DNA from: Sphingobium lignivorans
GTDB lineage: Bacteria; Pseudomonadota; Alphaproteobacteria; Sphingomonadales; Sphingomonadaceae
Reading direction: 5' to 3'
NCBI RefSeq assembly: GCF_014203955.1
Contig: NZ_JACHKA010000001.1
Span: forward strand, 620,001-684,000
Length of the DNA: 64,000 nt
The notes under the pieces were generated by a model. It saw nothing but the letters and a program-made list of their open reading frames with translations. It was not told where the DNA came from and ran no database searches. Positions 9,099 through 17,802 of this stretch are shown piece by piece. Positions within the stretch are counted from its first letter, which is position 1. The number at the start of each line of letters is the position of its first letter. The position numbers and the translations under genes are program-made.

Positions 9099-9695
9099 AT
9101 GACGCAGCCCGATTTTGTTACGCGCCTACTCGATTGTGACGACGATTCGTCACTGACCACTTCGAACGGCAGCCGGTTCATCCGAAAGCTGCCCGACCAG
9201 CGTTCGCTCGGCTATCTCCACAAATTCCATGCACCTTTGCTTAAGCCGCCAGAGGCAAGCCTGCTCCAGCGATTAGCTCCCGCCTACGTCGATTTCCTCC
9301 GATGGGCGAACGGGGCAGCCCTCTTCGACAACTGCATCGCGCTGTTTGGTTATGTCGAGACAATCACACGTCGGACAGCGCCCGAGACGGTCACCGCCAT
9401 CTCAATGAACAGTGACAACGAGGTGTTCGCGCTGCTGGAGCCAGAGCGTTGGGAAAGAGGGTGGACCAAGATTGGCAGCGTCGTCGGCTGGGACAGCAGC
9501 TACACGTTAGAGCTTCATCGGGAGGGGCGGTGCGCCATCGTCGGAGGGGAGTTTTCCTACACCGCCCCCACATTCGACGAGTGCATAAACGCTGTCGTCA
9601 CCAAGGTGTCGCCCTGCTATACATGTGAAGGCATCATCGACACTGATTATGCTGAACTTGAAGAGGCATTGGCAAGCCTGTTCCGGCTGCATTGA
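9099..9695 (+). CDS. SMI1/KNR4 (SUKH)-family protein
   Basis: A 198-residue soluble protein whose middle (YVDFLRWANGAALFDNCIALFGY) matches the SUKH core, in which a helix and a G-A-x-L-F turn precede a beta sheet. SUKH proteins often serve as immunity partners to polymorphic toxins, but many are orphans. No toxin gene lies beside it. Base composition is clearly less GC-rich than the neighbours, with more A and T at third positions, which suggests recent acquisition. Ends facing the MarR gene. Function beyond the fold is unknown. Confidence 0.7.
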   Translation: MTQPDFVTRLLDCDDDSSLTTSNGSRFIRKLPDQRSLGYLHKFHAPLLKPPEASLLQRLAPAYVDFLRWANGAALFDNCIALFGYVETITRRTAPETVTAISMNSDNEVFALLEPERWERGWTKIGSVVGWDSSYTLELHREGRCAIVGGEFSYTAPTFDECINAVVTKVSPCYTCEGIIDTDYAELEEALASLFRLH

Positions 9696-9787
9696 GTGTC
9701 CGCTTTCCAAAACAATTCAGCCATGGCGCTGCGCCTCAGCGCGACGCGATAGTGGCCTCCCTGCCAAGGCGGAACCTATCCGCTCCC

Positions 9788-10237
9788 CTAATCCACCAGC
9801 CGTTCCGCCGCGCGGGAAATGCGGTCGAGCATGTCGCGCAGCAGCGTGAGGTCGGCGGGGTCGAGCTGGCCGAAGATGCGCGCTTCCAGCTCCAGGGCCT
9901 TGGGCGCGACATTGCGGTAGAGCTCGGCGCCTTCCTCGCTCAATGTCAGCAACTGGGAGCGGCCGTCCTGCGGATGTGCCTCGCGGCGGATCAGGCCGCG
10001 TCCGGCGAGCGCGATCGCGGCCCGGCTGACCGTGACCTTGTCCATGCGCGTGCGCAGGCAGAGCTGTTGCTGCGTGATCCCGTCGCTTTCCGCCATCACC
10101 GCGATGAGGCGCCATTCCGGCACGGTCAGCGCGAACAGCGCGCCATAGGCCCGTGCGATCACGTCGCTCACCAGGTTGGAAGCGATGGAGAGGCGATAGG
10201 GCAGGAAATCGTCCAGCCTGAGAGTGCGCTGCGTCAT
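9788..10237 (-). CDS. MarR-family regulator of the tyrosine/homogentisate operon
   Basis: A 149-residue winged-helix regulator; the DNA-recognition region is [37 protein letters not shown] followed by the wing DGRSQLLTL. It is divergent from hppD and two matching palindromic sites lie between, so it most likely represses that operon and itself, released by an aromatic intermediate. Start at 10237 agrees with the conserved N-terminus ([12 protein letters not shown]). Upstream in-frame starts (ATG 10264, GTG 10261) have a better GGAGAG ribosome site and would put one operator inside the coding region; I cannot exclude them. Confidence 0.85.
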   Translation of the reverse strand: MTQRTLRLDDFLPYRLSIASNLVSDVIARAYGALFALTVPEWRLIAVMAESDGITQQQLCLRTRMDKVTVSRAAIALAGRGLIRREAHPQDGRSQLLTLSEEGAELYRNVAPKALELEARIFGQLDPADLTLLRDMLDRISRAAERLVD

Positions 10238-10247
10238 GCGGTGGGAA

Positions 10248-10261
10248 GTATCATTTGACAC
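10248..10261. promoter_or_regulatory. Operator-like site 1 (GTATCATTTGACAC)
   Basis: A 14-bp imperfect palindrome differing by one base from site 2 at 10285. It overlaps a perfect -35 box (TTGACA, 10255-10260) for the hppD direction and lies just upstream of the MarR start, the position expected for an autoregulated divergent repressor site. Confidence 0.65.
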
Positions 10262-10283
10262 CATCTCTCCGGAAGGGCAAAAT
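10255..10283 (+). promoter_or_regulatory. Candidate hppD promoter
   Basis: TTGACA at 10255-10260, a 17-bp spacer, then CAAAAT at 10278-10283 (four of six matches to the -10 consensus). Transcription would begin near 10290, inside operator site 2, so a bound MarR dimer pair would block both the -35 box and the start site. Confidence 0.45.
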
Positions 10284-10284
10284 A

Positions 10285-10298
10285 GTATCAATTGACAC
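10285..10298. promoter_or_regulatory. Operator-like site 2 (GTATCAATTGACAC)
   Basis: A 14-bp near-palindrome with a CAATTG centre, the same sequence as site 1 except for one base, spaced 37 bp centre to centre. It sits 32 bp before the hppD start codon, downstream of the predicted -10 box. Likely bound by the divergent MarR protein. Confidence 0.65.
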
Positions 10299-10329
10299 GA
10301 TATTCCGCACAGTCGGAGAGGATGCCCGG

Positions 10330-11418
10330 ATGTTTCAGTCATTTCCCAATCCCGTCGGGCTCGACGGGTTCGAGTTCGTGGAGTTCTGCGCGCCGGAGCG
10401 CGGCGTGCTGGAGCCCGTGTTCCAGGCGCTCGGCTTCACGCATGTCGCGCGCCACCGCTCCAAGGATGTCGATCTCTGGCGGCAGGGCGACATCAATCTC
10501 ATCGCCAATTACGAGCCCGGCTCCCCGGCCGCTTTTTTCGCGGCGGAGCATGGCCCGTCCGTCTGCGGCATGGCCTTCCGCGTGCGCGACGCGCACAAGG
10601 CCTGGGATGAAGTGATGGCGCGCGGTGCCGAAGCGGTCGAGATCAGGACGGGGCCGATGGAACTGCGCCTGCCGGCCATTCGGGGCATCGGCGGCGCGGT
10701 CGTCTATCTCGTCGATCGTTATGGCGACGCGCTATCCATCTACGACATCGATTTCGATTATCTGCCGGGCGTCGACCGCCATCCGCAAGGCGCCGGGCTG
10801 AAGCTGATCGATCATCTCACGCACAATGTCTATGCCGGGCGGATGGCGCATTGGGCCGCGCATTATGAGCGCATCTTCAATTTCCGGGAGATCCGCTATT
10901 TCGACATCAAGGGCGAATATACCGGCCTCACGTCCAAGGCGATGACCGCGCCGGACGGTCTGATCCGCATTCCGCTCAACGAGGAAGGCAAGGCGGGCGG
11001 CGGTCAGATCGAGGAGTTCCTGCGCGCCTATAATGGCGAGGGTATCCAGCATATCGCGTTCCTGTGCGACGATCTCATCGCCACCTGGGACAGGCTCCAG
11101 GCGCTGGGCGTCCCGTTCATGACGCCGCCGCCCGACGCCTATTACGAGATGCTGGAGGAGCGCCTGCCCGGCCATGGCGAGCCGGTCGAGGCGCTGGCGA
11201 GCCGGGGCATCCTGCTCGACGGATCCACCGAGGACGGTGACCCGCGCCTGCTGCTCCAGATCTTCTCGCAGACGATGGTGGGCCCGGTCTTCTTCGAGTT
11301 CATCCAGCGCAAGCGCGACGAGGGCTTTGGCGAAGGCAATTTCACCGCGCTCTTCAAGTCCATGGAACGCGAGCAGATGCGCAAGGGCGTGCTGGCGGAC
11401 GAGAAGGCCGGCGCATGA
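10330..11418 (+). CDS. hppD: 4-hydroxyphenylpyruvate dioxygenase
   Basis: Converts 4-hydroxyphenylpyruvate, O2 and iron(II) to homogentisate and CO2 in tyrosine breakdown. At 362 residues it has normal length, with two vicinal-oxygen-chelate halves. The iron ligands His162 (IDHLTHNV), His241 (IQHIAF) and Glu323 (FFEFIQRK) are all visible, as is the C-terminal helix ([15 protein letters not shown]) that closes the active site. Start at 10330 follows a GGAGAGGA ribosome site. First gene of an operon whose four members overlap by ATGA junctions. Confidence 0.96.
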   Translation: MFQSFPNPVGLDGFEFVEFCAPERGVLEPVFQALGFTHVARHRSKDVDLWRQGDINLIANYEPGSPAAFFAAEHGPSVCGMAFRVRDAHKAWDEVMARGAEAVEIRTGPMELRLPAIRGIGGAVVYLVDRYGDALSIYDIDFDYLPGVDRHPQGAGLKLIDHLTHNVYAGRMAHWAAHYERIFNFREIRYFDIKGEYTGLTSKAMTAPDGLIRIPLNEEGKAGGGQIEEFLRAYNGEGIQHIAFLCDDLIATWDRLQALGVPFMTPPPDAYYEMLEERLPGHGEPVEALASRGILLDGSTEDGDPRLLLQIFSQTMVGPVFFEFIQRKRDEGFGEGNFTALFKSMEREQMRKGVLADEKAGA

Positions 11419-11963
11419 CTCATCCCGTCACCCTGAGCCGCATCCATCATGTCGCCTATCGCTGCCGGGACGCGAAGGAGACGGTGGAATGGTATGAGCG
11501 CGTGATGGGCATGCGCTTCACCACGGCCTTCGCCGAGGATCATGTCCCCTCCACTGGCGACTATGATCCCTATATGCATGTCTTCCTCGATTGCGGGGGC
11601 GGCAATGTGCTGGCCTTCTTCGAGCTGCCCAATCAGCCGGACATGGGGCGGGACGAGCATACGCCCGCCTGGGTGCAGCATCTCGCTTTCGAAGTGCCGG
11701 ACATGGATGCGCTGCTCGCCGCCAAGGCGCATCTGGAAGCGCAGGGCATCAAGGTGCTTGGTCCCACCTGGCACGGCGTGTTCCGCTCGATCTATTTCTT
11801 CGATCCCAACGGCCACCGGCTGGAGCTGGCCTGCAACATCGGCACCCCGGCGCAATATGAGGAGCTTGCCCGGGTGGCGCCGCTGATGCTGGACGAGTGG
11901 TCGCGCACGAAGAAGGCGCCGCGCCATGCCGAGTGGCTGCACAAGGAGCCGACCGACTCATGA
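11415..11963 (+). CDS. VOC-superfamily (glyoxalase/extradiol dioxygenase-like) protein
   Basis: A 182-residue vicinal-oxygen-chelate protein with one pair of beta-alpha-beta modules: IHHVAY and FFEL in the first half, VQHLAF and HRLELA in the second, giving a plausible His-Glu-His-Glu metal site. It overlaps hppD by ATGA and fahA by ATGA, so it is made together with them. It sits where homogentisate 1,2-dioxygenase would be expected. It could be an isomerase, a glyoxalase or a ring-cleavage enzyme; sequence alone does not decide. Confidence 0.8.
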   Translation: MTHPVTLSRIHHVAYRCRDAKETVEWYERVMGMRFTTAFAEDHVPSTGDYDPYMHVFLDCGGGNVLAFFELPNQPDMGRDEHTPAWVQHLAFEVPDMDALLAAKAHLEAQGIKVLGPTWHGVFRSIYFFDPNGHRLELACNIGTPAQYEELARVAPLMLDEWSRTKKAPRHAEWLHKEPTDS

Positions 11964-13258
11964 GTCGCACCGATGTCACGCATGATCCGGCGGCCCGCTG
12001 CTGGGTGCCGGGGGCGCAGGCGCATCCCGACTTCCCGGTGCAGAACCTGCCGCTGGGCATCTTCTCCCCACCGGGTGGAGAGGCGCGGGGCGGGGTCGCG
12101 ATCGGCGATCATATCCTCGATCTCGCGGCTGTCGCGCCCTTGCTGGAAGGGCAGGCGGCGACCGCCGCCGCGCTGGGCAGGCAGGGGACGCTCAATGCCC
12201 TGCTCTCCGCCGGCAGCGAGGCGTTGCGGGCGCTGCGCCACGGCCTCTTCGCGCTGCTGACCGATCCGGCGCGCGAAGCGGCGGCGCAGGCGGCGCTGCA
12301 CCGGGCAAGCGACTGCACGCTGCATCTGCCGGTCGCCGTCAGCGAATATACGGATTTCTACAGCGGCATTCATCATGCGGTGAATGTGGGCAAGCTGTTC
12401 CGGCCCGATGCGCCGCTGCTGCCCAATTACAAGTTCGTGCCGATCGGCTATCATGGCCGCGCCTCCTCTGTGCGGGTTTCGGGCGGCGATGTGTTGCGGC
12501 CGCGCGGGCAGGTGAAGGCGCCGGATGCGGACATGCCCATGTTCGGCCCGTGCCGGCGCCTCGATTATGAGATGGAAATGGCGGTCTGGATCGGCAGCGG
12601 CAACGCGCCGGGCCAGCCCATCCCGATCGGCGGGGCGAGCGGCCATGTGGCCGGCCTGTCGATCCTCAACGACTGGTCGGCGCGCGATATCCAGGCATGG
12701 GAATATCAGCCGCTCGGGCCCTTCCTCGCCAAGAATTTCCATACGTCGGTTTCGCCATGGATCGTGACCATGGATGCGCTGGCGCCGTTCCGCACGGCCC
12801 AGCCGCCCCGGCCCGAGGGCGATCCCGCGCCGCTGCCTTATCTGCTGGACGAGGCCGATCAGGCTGCCGGCGCGTTCGGCGTCACGATGGAGGTCCACAT
12901 CCTCACCGCGGCGATGCGCGCGGCAGGGCTGCCGCCGCATCGGCTCAGCCGTGGATCGATGACCGCCATGTACTGGACGATCGCGCAGCTCGTCGCGCAT
13001 CACAGCTCGAACGGCTGCAATCTGCGCACGGGCGATCTGCTCGGCACCGGCACCTTGTCGGGCGAGATGGCCGAGAGCCGGGGAAGCCTGCTGGAGCTGA
13101 GCGAGGGCGGCCGGCAGCCGATCGCTCTTCCGGGCGGTGAGCAGCGCACCTTCCTAGAGGATGGCGACGAGCTCATCATGACCGCCTTCGCGCAGGCGCC
13201 GGGCTTCGCGCGGATCGGCTTTGGCGAATGCCGCGGCCGGATCGCGCCGGCGCCATGA
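11960..13258 (+). CDS. fahA: Fumarylacetoacetase
   Basis: Splits fumarylacetoacetate to fumarate and acetoacetate, the last step of tyrosine catabolism. The 432-residue protein has an N-terminal SH3-like part and the catalytic C-domain; DFYSGIHHAVNVG carries the metal aspartate and catalytic histidine, DYEMEMAVWIG and LNDWSARDIQ the remaining metal ligands, and GTGTLSG the C-terminal binding loop. The start codon at 11960 overlaps the preceding stop. Full length, nothing missing. Confidence 0.96.
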   Translation: MSRTDVTHDPAARCWVPGAQAHPDFPVQNLPLGIFSPPGGEARGGVAIGDHILDLAAVAPLLEGQAATAAALGRQGTLNALLSAGSEALRALRHGLFALLTDPAREAAAQAALHRASDCTLHLPVAVSEYTDFYSGIHHAVNVGKLFRPDAPLLPNYKFVPIGYHGRASSVRVSGGDVLRPRGQVKAPDADMPMFGPCRRLDYEMEMAVWIGSGNAPGQPIPIGGASGHVAGLSILNDWSARDIQAWEYQPLGPFLAKNFHTSVSPWIVTMDALAPFRTAQPPRPEGDPAPLPYLLDEADQAAGAFGVTMEVHILTAAMRAAGLPPHRLSRGSMTAMYWTIAQLVAHHSSNGCNLRTGDLLGTGTLSGEMAESRGSLLELSEGGRQPIALPGGEQRTFLEDGDELIMTAFAQAPGFARIGFGECRGRIAPAP

Positions 13259-13926
13259 CCGCGCCGGGCCCGCTGATCCTGCATGACTATTGGCGCTCCG
13301 GCGCGAGCTACCGCGTGCGCATCGCGCTCAACATCAAGGGTCTGGCCTATGAGCAGGTCGCGCATGACCTGCGGGCGGGCGCGCAGCGCGCACCGGATTA
13401 TCTCGCACTCAATCCGCAGGGGCTGGTGCCCGCGCTGGCGACGGATGGCGGCCTGCTGACGCAGAGCCTCGCCATCATCGAATATCTGGACGAGACCTGC
13501 CCCGATCCGCCGCTGCTGCCCGAGGGGGCCGCCGATCGCGCCATGGTCCGCGCGATGGCGGCGGCGATCGCCTGCGACATCCACCCGCTTCAAAATGCCC
13601 GGGTGCTCGGCTGGCTCGGCGATGCGCTGGGGGCGGACGAGGTCGCGCGCAAGCGCTGGATCGGACACTGGATCGGCACCGGCTTCGCCGCCCTTGAAGC
13701 CATGATCCGCCAGCACGGCCGGGGCTTCGCTTTCGGGTCGCGGCTCTCGCTGGTCGATTGCTGCCTCGTGCCGCAGCTCTATACGGCGCGGCGTTTCGGC
13801 GTGGCGCTGGAGGGTTTTCCCGCGCTGGTCGAAGCGGCCGAAAATGCCGCGGGCGATCCCCGCGTGGCCGCGGCGCACCCGGACCGCCAGCCCGATGCCC
13901 CGGGGGCGGCAGCGCTCCCCGCCTGA
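13255..13926 (+). CDS. maiA: Maleylacetoacetate isomerase (zeta-class GST)
   Basis: A 223-residue glutathione S-transferase of the zeta class that isomerises maleylacetoacetate to fumarylacetoacetate with glutathione. The signature near the N-terminus reads SGASYRVRIALNIKGL, a variant of the usual SSCSWRVRIAL: the Ser-Cys pair is Ala-Ser here, leaving the first serine as the likely glutathione-activating residue. LNPQGLVPAL is the cis-proline loop. It overlaps fahA by ATGA and closes the operon. Pathway assignment comes from the neighbours as much as from the sequence. Confidence 0.92.
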   Translation: MTAPGPLILHDYWRSGASYRVRIALNIKGLAYEQVAHDLRAGAQRAPDYLALNPQGLVPALATDGGLLTQSLAIIEYLDETCPDPPLLPEGAADRAMVRAMAAAIACDIHPLQNARVLGWLGDALGADEVARKRWIGHWIGTGFAALEAMIRQHGRGFAFGSRLSLVDCCLVPQLYTARRFGVALEGFPALVEAAENAAGDPRVAAAHPDRQPDAPGAAALPA

Positions 13927-13951
13927 GGGAGCCGCACGCCTGAAGAGCCCG

Positions 13952-14329
13952 TCAGGCGGCGTCGGTCTCCTCGTCGTAGCGGGCGCGGTGCCCGTCTATC
14001 TCCGCCAGATGCGCGAGCACCCACTGGCCGAGCCGCTCGCCTTCCTTTGCCAGCGAGTGGCCCATGGCGGTCAGCGCATATTCGACCTGCGGAGGCACGG
14101 TGGGGTGGACCGTGCGGGTGACCATCCCGTCCCGCTGCAGCGCGCGCAGGGTGCGGGTGAGCATCTGCTGCGAGATGCCGTCCACGACGCGGCGGATCTG
14201 GTTGAACCGCAAGGAACCCTCGCTCAGCGCCACCACCACCGGCAGTGTCCAGCGGTCGCCGAGCCGGCCGAGCAGCTGCGTGATCCGCATGCATTCGCCC
14301 GCGTCGTGGCGGGAGACGGTCATCTTCAT
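13952..14329 (-). CDS. HxlR-family transcriptional regulator
   Basis: A 125-residue winged-helix protein of the HxlR type: GRLGDRWTLPVVVALSEGSLRFNQIRRVVDGISQQMLTRTLRALQRDGMV is the HTH, followed by a wing (PPQVEYALTAMG). The N-terminal ECM carries a cysteine before the first helix, as in redox- or quinone-sensing YodB/HypR proteins. Divergent from azoR, whose expression it probably controls in response to electrophiles or quinones. Start at 14329 has a GAGG ribosome site. The same-strand ATG two codons later is an alternative. Confidence 0.88.
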   Translation of the reverse strand: MKMTVSRHDAGECMRITQLLGRLGDRWTLPVVVALSEGSLRFNQIRRVVDGISQQMLTRTLRALQRDGMVTRTVHPTVPPQVEYALTAMGHSLAKEGERLGQWVLAHLAEIDGHRARYDEETDAA

Positions 14330-14432
14330 GTGACTATACCTCAAAAATATGCGTTCTTGTCCCGGCCCCGGGGCGTTCCTAGTTCGTTGCAAAGCGATAC
14401 CGGTCAGTCAACGCCACGAAAGGGCTCTCTTC

Positions 14433-15014
14433 ATGAATCTGCTTCACATCGATTCCAGCATCCAGGGGGATGCGTCCCTCAGCCGCGCGATGTCGGCCGC
14501 TGTCGTCTCCCGCCTGCGGGCTCTCCATCCCGATGCCACGGTCACATATCGCGACCTTGCCGAGCATCCCCTGCCGCACATGACGCTGCCCGGCTTCGCC
14601 ACGCCGGAGGCGCAGGCGGTGCTGGAGGAATTTGTCGCGGCCGATGTCGTGGTGATCGGCGTGCCCATGTATAATTTCACGATTTCGAGCCAGCTCAAGG
14701 CCTGGCTGGACCATATCGCGATTGCCGGCAAGACGTTCCGCTATACCGAGCAGGGCCCGGTGGGCCTTGCGGGCGACAAGCGCGTCATCCTCGCCTTGTC
14801 GCGGGGCGGCTTCTATTCGGAAGGACCGGCCGCTTCCATGGAGCATGCCGAGACCTATCTGCGCGCGATCCTGGGCTTCATGGGCATCACGGCGCCCGAA
14901 CTGGTGCTGGCCGAAGGCGCCGCGCTGGGGCCGGAGCAGCGAGAAGCTGCGCTCGCCGGGGGTCTGGAAGCCGCGAACAGGATCGAGCCGACACGGGCCG
15001 AGACCGTGGCCTGA
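14433..15014 (+). CDS. azoR: FMN-dependent NADH-azoreductase / quinone reductase
   Basis: A 193-residue flavodoxin-like oxidoreductase. [13 protein letters not shown] is the FMN phosphate-binding loop, [18 protein letters not shown] the active-site stretch, and [10 protein letters not shown] the second flavin loop. Enzymes of this family reduce azo dyes and quinones with two electrons, protecting against quinone stress. The divergent HxlR gene is the likely regulator. Start at 14433 follows an AAAGGG ribosome site. The physiological substrate is probably a quinone. Confidence 0.93.
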   Translation: MNLLHIDSSIQGDASLSRAMSAAVVSRLRALHPDATVTYRDLAEHPLPHMTLPGFATPEAQAVLEEFVAADVVVIGVPMYNFTISSQLKAWLDHIAIAGKTFRYTEQGPVGLAGDKRVILALSRGGFYSEGPAASMEHAETYLRAILGFMGITAPELVLAEGAALGPEQREAALAGGLEAANRIEPTRAETVA

Positions 15015-15079
15015 GCCGCCGGGCCGGCATGCCGCGCCACGCGGTTGCCGGCCTTGTTCTTCCCGTGCGCCCGGGCGGC

Positions 15080-15207
15080 GCACCATATCTCGTCATTCAC
15101 GACGTCCTCCCGGACTTGCTCCGGGATCCCGCTTCTTTCTCCTTCTCGAACCGGCTGGACCCGGCGAACGTCAAGGAAGCGGGATCCCGGATCGAGTCCG
15201 GGACGAC
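15080..15207. repeat. 104-bp palindromic repeat, copy A, with flanking box
   Basis: A 104-bp element (15104-15207) bounded by inverted arms of about 30 bp (GTC-TCCCGG-CTCCGGGATCCCGC at one end and GCGGGATCCCGG..CCGGGA-GAC at the other), preceded by a TATCTCGTCATTCACGA box. The same element, exactly 104 bp, is at 37267-37370 and, inverted, 40661-40764. It lies between azoR and the ABC permease gene, and could end both transcripts. It is a REP/BIME-like intergenic repeat rather than an insertion sequence; no coding capacity. Confidence 0.8.
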
Positions 15208-15279
15208 GAACGAAAAGGACTGAAAAAGCGCGCTTCCGGCTCCCTTAAAGCCAGTGAACTTGTATCCGCAACTGGACCC

Positions 15280-17802
15280 CTATAGCTGCCTCAGCGCGCT
15301 CGCCGGCCGGACCGACATGAGCGGCACCGAGCCGGCGAGGCCGATGCCCAGCGTGAGCAGGGCTCCGCCGCCCAGCGTCAGCAGCACCACGCCCCAGTCC
15401 GGCGCCCAGCCGAATTCGAAGACCTGCACGATCACGAACCAGGCCGCGCCCATGCCGAGCAGCAGCGAGACGCCGGCCAGCATCGCCGCGAGCAGGCCAT
15501 ATTCGAGCGCCTGCGCCCCCAGCACCTGCCCGCGCGTGGCGCCCAGCATCTTGAGGATCACGCTGTCATAGCTGCGGCTCTGGCGCGAGGCGGCGATGGC
15601 GCCCACCAGCACCGCGATCCCGGCGAGGATGGTGATCGACGCCGCCGTCAGGATGGCGCTCGCCATCTGGTCGAGGATGCCGCTGATCTGTTCGATCATC
15701 TCGCCCACCGCGATCACGGAGACGCCGGGAAAGGCGCCCAGAAGCGCCTGCGTCATCGCGTTCTCCCGCCCGGGCGGCATGGTGATCGTCGCGGTGAGAC
15801 TGTGCGGCGCGGATGCGAGGCCGCTGGGCGAGAAGACGAGGACGTAATTGAACCCCATCGTGTCCCAGTTGATGCGCCGCAGCGACGCGATGCGCGCCTC
15901 GATCTCGCGGCCGAGCACACTCACGATCATGGTGTCGCCGATGCCCACGCCGAGCGCGCGCGCCTGCTCCTCGTCGAGCGAAAGCAGCGGCGGCCCGGCA
16001 TAATCGGCGGGCCACCATTGGCCTTCAACCAGTTCGCTGCCTTCCGGCAGGGTGGCGCTGTACGTCACGCCGCGCTCGCCGCGCAGGATCCAGGCACCGT
16101 CCGGCCGGGTCTCGAGATCCGCGACGCGCTGGCCGCCATAAGCCACCACGGTCCCGCGCAGCGAGGGAACGACATTGAGCGTGGCGTCGGGCGCCCGTTC
16201 GGCGACGATCCTGCGGAAATCGGCCTCGCCGGTCGAGGGCAGGTCGAGCACGAAGAGATTGGGCGCCTTGCGCGGCACGGTGCGCTCGATTTCCGCGTCG
16301 AGGCTGGTCTGGATGCCGGCGAGCGTGACGAACAGGGTGAGCGCGAGGCCGAGCGCGACGACCAGCGCCGATGTCTGCGCGCCCGGACGATAAAGATTGG
16401 CGACGGCCAGCCGCAGCAGCGGCCTGCGCGGGCGGCGCAGGCGCCGGGCGATCCGGCTGATGGCCTGGCCGAGCAGCAGGAGCAGCAGGAGCACGGCCGC
16501 CGTTGCCCCCAGCACGGCCGCGGAAAAGAGCGGCTCGCGCGCGGTGCCGAGCGCGATGGCGACCAGTGCCGCCAGCGCGCCGCCGACCAGCAGCAGGGTC
16601 CGCCTGTCCCGCGTGCGGGGCGGATCGACCAGTGCGCGCAGGATCGCGGCGACCGGCTCGGTGCGCGCGCGGGCAAGCGGCGGCAGGGTGAAGATCAGCG
16701 CGACGAGCATGCCATAGGCCGCGCTGGTGACCAGCGGCAGCGGATGAAGCCGGAAGCCCGGCTGCACGGGCAGCACATCGCCCGCCAGCGCCACGACCAG
16801 CGGCGGCACCAGCGCGCCGACGCCCAGCCCCAGCAGGATCGCCACCGTCGCGACGGCGCCGATCTGGAGCAGATAGATGCGCTCGATATCCGCCGAGGTG
16901 GCGCCCAGCACCTTGAGCGTCGCGAGGCTGCCGCGCCGCAGCGCGAGATAGGACGCCACGCCGTTGCTGACGCCGATGCCGGCGATGATGAGCGCGGTAA
17001 GGCCGATCAGCGAAAGGAACTGGCCCATGCGATCGATGAAGCGGTTGGTGCCCGGCGCGGCGCGGTCGCGGTCCTTATATTCCCAGCCTTCGGAGGCGTA
17101 GCGCTGTTCCAGCACCTTGCGCAGCGCGGCGGCATCCGCCCCGTCGGGCAGGCGGATGCGATATTTGCTCTGGAAGAGACTGCCCGGCTGGATGAGCCCG
17201 GTGCGCCGCAATCCCTCCATCGACACGATGGCGACCGGCCCGAGCGTGAAGCCTTCGCCCACCCGATCCGGCTCGTCCGCGATGATCCCGGCGACAGTGA
17301 AATCGGCATCGCCATAGCGCAGGCTGTCCCCGGTGCGGATCAGCAGCCGCTCGGCAAGCGCGGGGCCGATGAGGATGCGGTCCGCCGGCAGCGGCGCATA
17401 GCGTCCGGCCGCCAGCGTCAATGTGCCATAGAGCGGATAGCGCCCATCCACGCCCTTGAGCTCGGTCAGCACGCTCTCCGGCGCGCCGGGCGCGGCGGGG
17501 CCGAGGCGCCGGGCCATGGCGCGCATGCGGATGGTCTCGCTCAGCGTGCCGAGCGCGCGCAGGGCGGCCTTGTCCGTCTCGCCCAGTTCGCGCTGGCTCA
17601 TCTCGACTTCGATGTCGCCGCCCAGGATGCTTTGCCCGCGCTCGGCGATCTCGCCGGTGATCGCGGCGGTCAGGCTGCCGATCGCCGCCAGCGTCGCCAC
17701 GCCGAGGAACAGGCAGATGAACAGGAGGCGCAGGCCGCGAAAGCCGCCGCTCAGGTCCCGGCGCGCCATGCGCCAGGCAGTGCGCCAGGGCAGCGCGGTC
17801 AC
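15280..17802 (-). CDS. ABC transporter permease, YbbP/FtsX type
   Basis: An 840-residue inner-membrane protein with two FtsX-type permease domains. There is an N-terminal helix (about 25-47), a periplasmic MacB-PCD-like domain, a cluster of four helices around 255-400, a pair near 400-450, a second periplasmic part, and three helices at the C-terminus (about 715-835). Such proteins are mechanotransmitters that use cytosolic ATP hydrolysis to extract or export lipids or lipoproteins. The start overlaps the ATPase stop by ATGA, so the two form one transporter. Partner esterase gene lies divergent. Confidence 0.9.
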   Translation of the reverse strand: MTALPWRTAWRMARRDLSGGFRGLRLLFICLFLGVATLAAIGSLTAAITGEIAERGQSILGGDIEVEMSQRELGETDKAALRALGTLSETIRMRAMARRLGPAAPGAPESVLTELKGVDGRYPLYGTLTLAAGRYAPLPADRILIGPALAERLLIRTGDSLRYGDADFTVAGIIADEPDRVGEGFTLGPVAIVSMEGLRRTGLIQPGSLFQSKYRIRLPDGADAAALRKVLEQRYASEGWEYKDRDRAAPGTNRFIDRMGQFLSLIGLTALIIAGIGVSNGVASYLALRRGSLATLKVLGATSADIERIYLLQIGAVATVAILLGLGVGALVPPLVVALAGDVLPVQPGFRLHPLPLVTSAAYGMLVALIFTLPPLARARTEPVAAILRALVDPPRTRDRRTLLLVGGALAALVAIALGTAREPLFSAAVLGATAAVLLLLLLLGQAISRIARRLRRPRRPLLRLAVANLYRPGAQTSALVVALGLALTLFVTLAGIQTSLDAEIERTVPRKAPNLFVLDLPSTGEADFRRIVAERAPDATLNVVPSLRGTVVAYGGQRVADLETRPDGAWILRGERGVTYSATLPEGSELVEGQWWPADYAGPPLLSLDEEQARALGVGIGDTMIVSVLGREIEARIASLRRINWDTMGFNYVLVFSPSGLASAPHSLTATITMPPGRENAMTQALLGAFPGVSVIAVGEMIEQISGILDQMASAILTAASITILAGIAVLVGAIAASRQSRSYDSVILKMLGATRGQVLGAQALEYGLLAAMLAGVSLLLGMGAAWFVIVQVFEFGWAPDWGVVLLTLGGGALLTLGIGLAGSVPLMSVRPASALRQL

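Noticed and set aside
13937..13958. CGCCTGA/TCAGGCG inverted repeat between maiA and the HxlR gene
   Set aside because: Seven-bp arms, no T-run, partly in the HxlR stop codon; could be a terminator but too weak to call.
14330..14432. HxlR operator between the HxlR and azoR genes
   Set aside because: The stretch is AT-rich as expected but I could not find a convincing palindrome, so no site is reported.
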